DNA of 12,584 nt, from NCBI GenBank assembly GCA_031363705.1, contig JANLUX010000127.1:1-12584 (forward strand). Direction: 5' to 3'. Below the pieces are notes generated by a model. That model was not told the DNA's origin, searched no databases, and saw only the letters and a list, made by a program, of their open reading frames with translations. The translations under genes were made by a program, and so were the position numbers. Source of the DNA: JANLUX01 sp031363705 (GTDB lineage Bacteria > Bacteroidota > Bacteroidia > AKYH767-A > OLB10). Positions 6,916 through 12,584 of this stretch are shown here, piece after piece. The first letter of the stretch is position 1, and the number at the start of each line of letters is the position of its first letter.

Positions 6916-6954
6916 AGGGCGAACATACATTTTTCAGGTTCGCCCTTTTTATTT
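6916..6954 (+). terminator. Terminator-like hairpin with T-tract
   Basis: AGGGCGAAC (6916-6924) pairs perfectly with GTTCGCCCT (6938-6946) around a 13-nt loop, followed on the plus strand by a TTTTTATTT tract. That is the layout of an intrinsic terminator for plus-strand transcription. It also lies about 20 nt past the stop codon of the minus-strand phoH gene, where it would form a 3' stem but without a U-tract. A third reading is a dispersed GGGCGAAC palindromic repeat. Apart from the two palindromes, this hairpin and two promoter boxes, I see nothing in the gene-free stretch 6619-6970. Confidence 0.45.
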
Positions 6955-6970
6955 GCTCACTCTTGAGGAA

Positions 6971-8323
6971 TTATAATAACGCTCCCGCCAAATTCGCTAA
7001 TTCACTTCGTTCTCCTTTCTCTAAAGTAACGTGTGCATACACATTCTGATCCTTTATTTTATCAATCAAAGTGGAAAGACCATTACTATGTGAATCAAGA
7101 TAAGGAGTGTCAATCTGGAAAACGTCTCCTGTAAAAATTATTTTAGTGCCTTCACCGGCACGCGTGATGATGGTTTTTACTTCGTGAGGAGTGAGGTTTT
7201 GGGCTTCATCAATAATAAAACAAATGTTGCTTAAGCTTCGTCCACGTATATATGCAAGAGGCGTGATGTGCAGTTTTTCATGCTCCACCATATCATTAAT
7301 TTTCTGAAACTCTTTATCTGATTCCTTATACTGGCTTTGTATAAATTTAAGGTTATCCCAAAGCGGTTCCATGTAAGGATTAATCTTGGATTTGATATCA
7401 CCGGGTAAATAACCAATGTCTTTATTACTTAACGGAACAATTGGCCGGGCTAAAAATATTTGACGGTATTTGCTTTTTTGTTCCATGCACGATGCAAGTG
7501 CCAGCAATGTTTTACCAGTGCCGGCAACACCCAGTATAGTGGTTAACAAAACATCAGTATTCAACACAGCATGTATTGCAAATGCCTGTTCTGCATTTCG
7601 TGGACGAATGCCTGTTGCACTGGCTTTGTTAACACGTTCAATACGTTCAGTAAGAGGATTAAAATAGGCAAGCGCAGATGCTGATTCGGCTTTACTTTTT
7701 AAAATGAAATAATGATTAGCAATGGGACGATGCTTCACTACTTCTTTCCATGTACACCATCCGTCCTGATAAATTTTATCAATCACCTTCTTCGCCACAT
7801 TCTCAACAGTTGACTTGCCTTTATAAAGTTCGTTAAGGTCTTTTACTTTACCGGTCTGATAATCCTCAGCCAGCAGGTTTAATGATTTTGCCTTCAGCCG
7901 CAGGTTTATATCCTTGCTTACCAACACAATTTTCCTTCCGGGATTCTCATGCTGAACCCCGAGCGCAGCATTAATTATTTTGTGATCCGCTTTTGCATCA
8001 CCAAACACGTTGCGGGCATCCACTCCATTTCCATGTTCATTCATTAAGACACGGAATTTTCCTTTTGTAGGCCCGTTTAAAGGTATCCAATCCTGGAGCG
8101 AAAAACTTCCGCTTAACTTATCAAGGCTGCGGATGAATTCACGCGCTTCAAAATTGATCACATCGTTTCCTTTCTTAAAACGATCAATCTCTTCCAGTAC
8201 TGTTATGGGAATGGCTACATCATGTTCTTTAAAATTAAACATGGCATTGTGGTCGAAAAGTATGGCTGAAGTGTCGAGCACAAATATCTTACGGTCTTTG
8301 TCTTTAATAACTTGTTTGGGCAT
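6971..8323 (-). CDS. PIN-PhoH family protein (PhoH-like ATPase with PIN nuclease domain)
   Basis: This is a 450-aa cytoplasmic protein when started at the ATG at 8321-8323 (MPKQVIKDKDRK). An N-terminal PIN-like RNase domain (about residues 10-150) shows FVLDTSAILFD, a conserved E in VLEEIDRFK, and DAKADHKII acidic residues. A C-terminal PhoH P-loop ATPase domain carries Walker A GVAGTGKT (K271), FLARPIVP, Walker B FIIDEAQNLT and a TGDVFQIDTPYLD sensor segment. This architecture, known from PhoH2-type proteins, is linked to RNA unwinding and cleavage, though the cellular role is poorly defined. The longer frame reaches an ATG at 8447-8449, but that would place 42 non-conserved residues across a strong promoter, so the inner start is preferred. 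It is divergent from the BatA-type gene. No partner gene is seen. Confidence 0.92.
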   Translation of the reverse strand: MPKQVIKDKDRKIFVLDTSAILFDHNAMFNFKEHDVAIPITVLEEIDRFKKGNDVINFEAREFIRSLDKLSGSFSLQDWIPLNGPTKGKFRVLMNEHGNGVDARNVFGDAKADHKIINAALGVQHENPGRKIVLVSKDINLRLKAKSLNLLAEDYQTGKVKDLNELYKGKSTVENVAKKVIDKIYQDGWCTWKEVVKHRPIANHYFILKSKAESASALAYFNPLTERIERVNKASATGIRPRNAEQAFAIHAVLNTDVLLTTILGVAGTGKTLLALASCMEQKSKYRQIFLARPIVPLSNKDIGYLPGDIKSKINPYMEPLWDNLKFIQSQYKESDKEFQKINDMVEHEKLHITPLAYIRGRSLSNICFIIDEAQNLTPHEVKTIITRAGEGTKIIFTGDVFQIDTPYLDSHSNGLSTLIDKIKDQNVYAHVTLEKGERSELANLAGALL

Positions 8324-8364
8324 GCTTTGTTCGGTTTCATTTGTTCTGCAGCAAACTGCTAACC

Positions 8365-8395
8365 CAAATATAGATGGCAGATAACTCAACGCAAA
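8365..8395 (-). promoter_or_regulatory. Complete Bacteroidota promoter for the phoH-like gene
   Basis: On the minus strand, TTTG (8392-8395) is followed after exactly 19 nt by TATATTTG (8365-8372), a textbook -33/-7 pair for this phylum. Transcription would begin near 8360, leaving a leader of about 35 nt before the ATG at 8323. This supports the shorter start, because the upstream ATG at 8449 would lie before the promoter. Confidence 0.75.
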
Positions 8396-8462
8396 GCCCT
8401 CACGAAATATTAATTTACAATCGTATGTTGATAACTGAAAAGCCTTCACAAACGCAATTTTC

Positions 8463-8470
8463 TATCTTTG
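8463..8470 (+). promoter_or_regulatory. -7 promoter box for the BatA/dihydroorotase-like operon
   Basis: TATCTTTG matches TAnnTTTG and lies 38 nt before the TTG start codon at 8509. No convincing -33 box is seen at 19-21 nt upstream. Its position between divergent genes is sensible for a promoter. Confidence 0.5.
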
Positions 8471-8508
8471 GCAGCCGTTGAAAAAAACAGTTTAAACTTT
8501 AAACTCTC

Positions 8509-10566
8509 TTGATTCGATTTTTAGTCCCTCAATTCCTTTTCGCTCTTGCAGCGCTTGCTATTCCAATTATTATTCATCTATTTAATTTCCGGAAATTCAA
8601 GAAAGTTTTTTTTACAAACGTTCGTTTTCTCAAAGAGCTGAAGGAAGAAACAACCAATAAATCAAGATTAAAACATTTGCTGGTGCTTGCAACGCGTTTG
8701 CTTGCAATAATGTTTCTTGTATTTGCATTTGCACAGCCCATTATTCCACAAAACAATAAACAGGTTATTAAAGCAGAGAATGCGGTGAGTATTTATCTCG
8801 ATAACTCCTTTACAATGGAAGGGATCAGCAAAGAAGGCACATTACTGGAAGTTGCAAAAAAGAAAGCACGTGAAGTAGCAAATGCTTATTCTCCATCCAC
8901 CCGTTTTCAATTACTCACCAATGATTTTGAAGCAGTACATCAACGACTGGTAAGCCGTGAAGAATTTTATGATGTATTAGACCATGTGAAAATTTCTCCT
9001 GCAACCAGGAAATTAAGCGAAGTTATTTCGCGCCAGCAGGAAGCATTTCATTATCTCAGCAATACATCTAAATTAAGTTTTATATTTTCTGATTTTCAAA
9101 AAACATCAGCTGATTTTCAGTCTTGCCAATCAGATACATCATTGCAGGTAACATTACTTCCGCTGGTGGCACAAAGCACTGCTAATCTATTTATTGATTC
9201 ATGCTGGTTTTCTTCGCCTGTGGTACAACTCAATCGTCCCTGCGAATTAAATGTTCGCTTACACAACAGCGGTGACAAGAATGCTGATAATGTTCCGGTA
9301 AAACTTACTGTTAATGGAATGCAACGTGCGGTGGCAAGTATTCCTGTGCCTGCAGGTGCATCAGCAACCACAGCAATGAGTTTTACTGTGAATGAACCCG
9401 GATGGCAAAAAGCTGAATTAAGCATCACTGATCATCCCATCACATTTGATGACTCTTATTATTTTTCGTTTGAAGTAAAAAATAAAATAAATATTCTGGC
9501 GATTAACGGAGATGGAGTAAGCCCTTATTTGAAAGCACTGTTTGGCAACGATCCTTTTTTTGCATTTAATAATGCTGCCCTCAGCCAGGTGGATTATAGT
9601 TTATTGCCACAGCAGAACTTTGTTATTTTAAATGATCTTCCTGCTATCTCCTCCGGTCTTGCATCAGAGCTTGAAAAATACCTGAACAATGGTGGCGAAC
9701 TTTTAATTTTCCCTGACAGTAGTGCTGATATTAATTCATACAACCAATTGTTACAAGGTATTAATGCTGATGCTTTACTCGGCATAAATAACAACAATGA
9801 CAAGGTAGAGAAACTGGATCGCAATCATCCTTTATTTAAAGATGTGTTTGAGAAAGCAAAGAACAGCGAAGCAAACATTGATTATCCTGTTGCACTAAAA
9901 CATTTTGAATTAAATCAAACAACCAGAAGTAACAGGGAAGTACTAATGAGATTGCAAGGTGGTTCTCCGTTTCTGTTACAATATTCAATCGGTAAAGGAG
10001 CGGTTTACCTTTTTACAGTGCCATTGAAACCCGGTTTCAGTAATCTTGCCCGTCATGCGGTTTTCGTTCCTGCATTGTATCAAATGGCATTACTAAGTAT
10101 GAAGCAACATGATATTTCATTTACACTGGGTGCTAACGATGGTTTAAATTTAAGCCAGGCAAACATTGGCAATGATGAAACATTTCATCTGATAAATACG
10201 GAGAAAAAATTTGATGTCATTCCTAATCACCGAGTAACCGCATCAGATATTCATATCACATTTAATGATGTGGTTAAAGAAGCCGGCAATTATGATTTAA
10301 GTACAAAACAAAAAACAGTTTCAGTTGTATCATTCAATTACAACAGGGCTGAATCCTATTTAGCATCCTATTCCACTGAGGAAATAGCTGCGCAAATTCA
10401 ACAATACAAGCTAAGCAATATGCAAATGCTTGCTACGGAAGTGCCAAACCTTACCAAAAAATTAAACCAGTTAGCTGAAGGAATTGCATTATGGAAGTAT
10501 TGCATTGTGTTAGTATTGTTATTTTTATTGATTGAAATATTATTACTAAGATTCTGGAAAGCATGA
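8509..10566 (+). CDS. BatA N-terminal-domain membrane protein with degenerate vWA and C-terminal anchor
   Basis: This 685-aa protein is predicted to face the periplasm. It starts with the BatA-type double-anchor domain: membrane helix at about residues 6-26, an intervening FRKFKKVFFTNVRFL segment typical of the family, and a second helix at about 58-78. A von Willebrand-A-like region follows (about 90-200), in which the MIDAS DxSxS motif appears as D98-N-S100-F-T102, so metal binding may be retained. The middle (about 220-320) looks like a beta-sandwich. Residues about 325-510 resemble a glutamine-amidotransferase-like fold (ELEKYLNNGGELLIFPD) without a recognisable catalytic triad. A third helix near 662-682 ends the protein. 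The start is TTG, since the conserved N-terminus begins there and no ATG occurs before the second helix. The function is unknown; it overlaps the next gene by 4 nt. Confidence 0.85.
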   Translation: MIRFLVPQFLFALAALAIPIIIHLFNFRKFKKVFFTNVRFLKELKEETTNKSRLKHLLVLATRLLAIMFLVFAFAQPIIPQNNKQVIKAENAVSIYLDNSFTMEGISKEGTLLEVAKKKAREVANAYSPSTRFQLLTNDFEAVHQRLVSREEFYDVLDHVKISPATRKLSEVISRQQEAFHYLSNTSKLSFIFSDFQKTSADFQSCQSDTSLQVTLLPLVAQSTANLFIDSCWFSSPVVQLNRPCELNVRLHNSGDKNADNVPVKLTVNGMQRAVASIPVPAGASATTAMSFTVNEPGWQKAELSITDHPITFDDSYYFSFEVKNKINILAINGDGVSPYLKALFGNDPFFAFNNAALSQVDYSLLPQQNFVILNDLPAISSGLASELEKYLNNGGELLIFPDSSADINSYNQLLQGINADALLGINNNNDKVEKLDRNHPLFKDVFEKAKNSEANIDYPVALKHFELNQTTRSNREVLMRLQGGSPFLLQYSIGKGAVYLFTVPLKPGFSNLARHAVFVPALYQMALLSMKQHDISFTLGANDGLNLSQANIGNDETFHLINTEKKFDVIPNHRVTASDIHITFNDVVKEAGNYDLSTKQKTVSVVSFNYNRAESYLASYSTEEIAAQIQQYKLSNMQMLATEVPNLTKKLNQLAEGIALWKYCIVLVLLFLLIEILLLRFWKA

Positions 10567-11840
10567 ACCTGCTGATAAAATCTGTTAAAATTCTCCACGA
10601 AGGAAATCCGTTTCATAAACAGGTTTGTGATGTTTATGTGGAAAATGGTTTTTACAAAGGCTTTGCTTCCACTATTGATTTAAAAAATTGTGCTGATGAC
10701 ACTCAGGTGTATGATGCCTCCAATCAATATTTGTCCATTGGCTGGATGGATATGCGTGTCAACTTTCGTGAACCTGGTCATGAACAAAAAGAAACTATTT
10801 TATCCGGATTAAATGCTGCTGCCTCAGGAGGGTTTACTGCAGTTTTATTGATGCCATCCACTCAACCCTCATTGCAGACAAGAGCAGACATTGAATTTGT
10901 AAAATCAAAATCGCAATTGCATATAACCACTCTTTATCCTGCGGGAAGCTTAACACTTAACCGGGAAGGGAAAGAATTGTGTGAGATGTATGACATGCAA
11001 CAAGGCGGAGCAATTGCTTTTACGGATGATAAAAAATTTCTGAAAGACAGCGGAGTAATGATGCGTGCTTTACAGTATGCAGGTAATATCAATAGTCGTG
11101 TGATTGCTTATGCTGATGATGATTACCTCTCGGGAAAATCACTTGCTAATGAAAGTGCCAATACTACTTTGCTTGGATTTAAAGGCTCACCTGCGTTAGC
11201 AGAAGAAATTGCATTGCAACGTGAGATAAGTTTAAGTGAATACGCCAATACAGCATTGCATGTATCAGGAATTTCAACCGCTGCTGCAGTAAATGTTTTG
11301 CGTGAATCAAAAAAGCGTGGCGCAAAAATAACTGCTGAGGTATATGCACATCATTTAATGCTGACAGATGAAAGCTTAAATGATTTCGATTCTAACTATA
11401 AAGTGAAACCACCATTGCGTTCACCATCTGATGTGGATGCATTAATTAACGCTGTGGCGGATGGAACAATAGATGTGATTGTGAGCGATCACTCACCGCA
11501 GGATATTGAATCGAAAGATGTGGAATATGATTATGCCGGTTTTGGAATGATTGGATTGGAAACGGCTTTCGGAGTTTTGAACACTGCATTAAAAGATAAA
11601 ATGGCTGTGGAGAAAATTATTAATTGCATTTCTGCTAATCCCCGCAAAGTGTTAGGACTAAATCCTGCGCTGATTAAAGAAGGCCATCCTGCTGATTTCA
11701 CCATTTTCAATCCGAACGAAGAATGGACTTTTACTACCGGACATATTCGTTCTTTATCACGTAACACTCCTTTTATCAGCAGTAATTTTTCAGGTCGTGC
11801 AAAGGCAGTGTGCAATAATGGTTTTTTTCTTCTCTGCTAA
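10563..11840 (+). CDS. Dihydroorotase-like amidohydrolase lacking canonical metal ligands
   Basis: This 425-aa protein belongs to the class-I dihydroorotase family of amidohydrolases (pyrimidine synthesis: carbamoyl-aspartate to dihydroorotate). The fold signatures remain: WMDMRVNFREPG near residues 61-72, AFTDDKKFL, AEVYAHHLMLTDE, VSDHSPQD and GLETAFGVL. Key metal or substrate residues do not. The DxHxHxR motif reads D63-M-R65-V-N67-F-R69, so both histidines are lost. The expected histidine of the HxED segment is Y183, that of the LHxSHxST segment is G236, and DHAPH reads DHSPQ. The catalytic-site aspartate D309 is kept. Similar departures occur in other Bacteroidota homologues as I recall them. 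It may be non-catalytic, like the PyrC' partner of aspartate transcarbamoylase in pseudomonads, or have altered chemistry. Its ATG overlaps the upstream stop (ATGA), indicating translational coupling. Confidence 0.85.
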   Translation: MNLLIKSVKILHEGNPFHKQVCDVYVENGFYKGFASTIDLKNCADDTQVYDASNQYLSIGWMDMRVNFREPGHEQKETILSGLNAAASGGFTAVLLMPSTQPSLQTRADIEFVKSKSQLHITTLYPAGSLTLNREGKELCEMYDMQQGGAIAFTDDKKFLKDSGVMMRALQYAGNINSRVIAYADDDYLSGKSLANESANTTLLGFKGSPALAEEIALQREISLSEYANTALHVSGISTAAAVNVLRESKKRGAKITAEVYAHHLMLTDESLNDFDSNYKVKPPLRSPSDVDALINAVADGTIDVIVSDHSPQDIESKDVEYDYAGFGMIGLETAFGVLNTALKDKMAVEKIINCISANPRKVLGLNPALIKEGHPADFTIFNPNEEWTFTTGHIRSLSRNTPFISSNFSGRAKAVCNNGFFLLC

Positions 11841-11876
11841 TATTTTCATCTTACCTATCCTTATAACAGGGATAAA

Positions 11877-11884
11877 TATATTTG
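11877..11884 (+). promoter_or_regulatory. -7 promoter box, possibly giving a leaderless mRNA
   Basis: TATATTTG is a perfect match to TAnnTTTG and ends only 6 nt before the ATG at 11891. With the usual 4-7 nt to the start of transcription, the message would start at or within a base or two of the start codon. No -33 TTTG is seen. It separates this gene from the dihydroorotase-like gene 50 nt upstream. Confidence 0.5.
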
Positions 11885-11890
11885 TACAAT

Positions 11891-12584
11891 ATGAATCGTA
11901 ATATTAACAAAGTTGCAGTTTTAGGATCTGGCATTATGGGCTCACGCATTGCCTGTCATTTTGCTAACACCGGTGTGCAGGTTTTACTGCTTGATATTGC
12001 TCCAAAAGAATTAACACCTGATGAGCAAAAAAAAGGATTGACACCAGAAAGCAAAACTGTAAGAAACCGAATAGTAAACGATTCGTTGCAGACCGCTATT
12101 AAATCAAATCCTTCACCACTGTATCGTAAATCATTTGTTTCACGCATTACCACAGGCAACTTCAGCGATAACATGAAAGATATTGCTGCATGCGACTGGA
12201 TAATTGAAGTGGTGGTGGAAAATCTTGACATCAAGAAAAAAGTTTTTGAACAGGTTGAACAATATCGCAGGGCGGGAACTATCATCAGCTCTAACACTTC
12301 CGGTATTCCCATCATAAAAATGCTGGAAGGACGTAATGAGGACTTCCGCAAACATTTTATTGGAACACATTTCTTCAATCCTCCACGGTATCTCCGTTTA
12401 CTTGAGCTTATACCCACACCGGAAACAAAGCCTGAGATCATTGACTTCCTCACTCACTATGGTGATTTACATCTTGGCAAAACCACTGTATTGTGCAAAG
12501 ACACTCCTGCATTTATTGCCAACAGGATTGGTGTATATGGCATCATGTCTTTATTTCATCTGGTGGAGAAATTAGATTTATCTG
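11891..12584 (+). CDS. 3-hydroxyacyl-CoA dehydrogenase, N-terminal part (runs off window)
   Basis: The frame is open from the ATG at 11891 to the window end, 231 codons. It encodes the NAD-binding part of a fatty-acid beta-oxidation enzyme that oxidises 3-hydroxyacyl-CoA to 3-ketoacyl-CoA. The Rossmann motif is VLGSGIMG (G12, G14, G17), with D35 at the end of the second strand to hold the NAD ribose. SSNTSGIPI carries N135. The catalytic dyad is H160 in GTHFFNPP and E172 in RLLELIP. A conserved KDTPAFIANRIG segment leads into the C-terminal helical domain. The 40-residue insert after the second strand (PKELTPDEQKKGL on) is typical of the FadN-like Bacteroidota proteins of about 800 aa, which carry an enoyl-CoA hydratase domain at the C-terminus. 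That part would lie outside the window. Confidence 0.93.
   Translation, partial: MNRNINKVAVLGSGIMGSRIACHFANTGVQVLLLDIAPKELTPDEQKKGLTPESKTVRNRIVNDSLQTAIKSNPSPLYRKSFVSRITTGNFSDNMKDIAACDWIIEVVVENLDIKKKVFEQVEQYRRAGTIISSNTSGIPIIKMLEGRNEDFRKHFIGTHFFNPPRYLRLLELIPTPETKPEIIDFLTHYGDLHLGKTTVLCKDTPAFIANRIGVYGIMSLFHLVEKLDLS

Noticed and set aside
10563..11840. Call as a functional pyrC
   Set aside because: Loss of both HxH histidines and of those at positions 183, 236 and 313 makes ordinary dihydroorotase activity doubtful, so the symbol is withheld.
11956..12453. 165-codon minus-strand frame at the right edge
   Set aside because: It is antisense to a clear 3-hydroxyacyl-CoA dehydrogenase frame with intact catalytic motifs; a shadow.

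Overview
The window looks like a chromosomal segment of a member of the Bacteroidota, probably a Chitinophagales- or Sphingobacteriales-like lineage. The order is an inference. The grounds are: AT-rich DNA; TAnnTTTG-type -7 promoter boxes and no Shine-Dalgarno sequences before most genes; a periplasmic beta-propeller/Y_Y_Y sensor kinase paired with a LytTR regulator; a BatA-type double-membrane-anchor protein; and the remnant of a type IX secretion (T9SS) C-terminal sorting domain.

Layout. Positions 1-28 carry a short heptamer tandem repeat at the window edge. Positions 71-1009 (-) encode thioredoxin reductase (trxB). Positions 1100-2060 are an accessory island: a REP-associated (Y1/HUH) transposase gene flanked by two hairpins with an identical 23-nt core in opposite orientation, then an orphan T9SS sorting-domain tail, then three copies of a short repeat, two of them inverted. 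Positions 2111-6618 (-) are a two-gene signalling operon: a 1123-aa sensor histidine kinase with about 14 propeller blades, and eight bases later its REC-PAS-LytTR response regulator. Positions 6619-6970 hold no gene but contain two palindromes and a promoter-like box followed by a terminator-like hairpin. Positions 6971-8323 (-) encode a PIN-PhoH ATPase. Transcribed away from it are a BatA-domain membrane protein (8509-10566, TTG start) and a dihydroorotase-like protein (10563-11840) that overlap by 4 nt. A 3-hydroxyacyl-CoA dehydrogenase gene starts at 11891 and runs off the right edge.

How the genes work together. The sensor and regulator form one signalling pathway. BatA protein and dihydroorotase-like protein are probably co-translated, although their annotated functions do not obviously connect. 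The dihydroorotase homologue lacks most of the family's metal-binding histidines and may be non-catalytic. The other genes (trxB, phoH, beta-oxidation dehydrogenase) are independent housekeeping functions.

The most unusual part is the 1.1-2.06 kb island, a good candidate for a REP-transposase/palindrome module sitting beside other repeat debris. I saw no CRISPR array, tRNA, rRNA, toxin-antitoxin pair or recognisable defence system.
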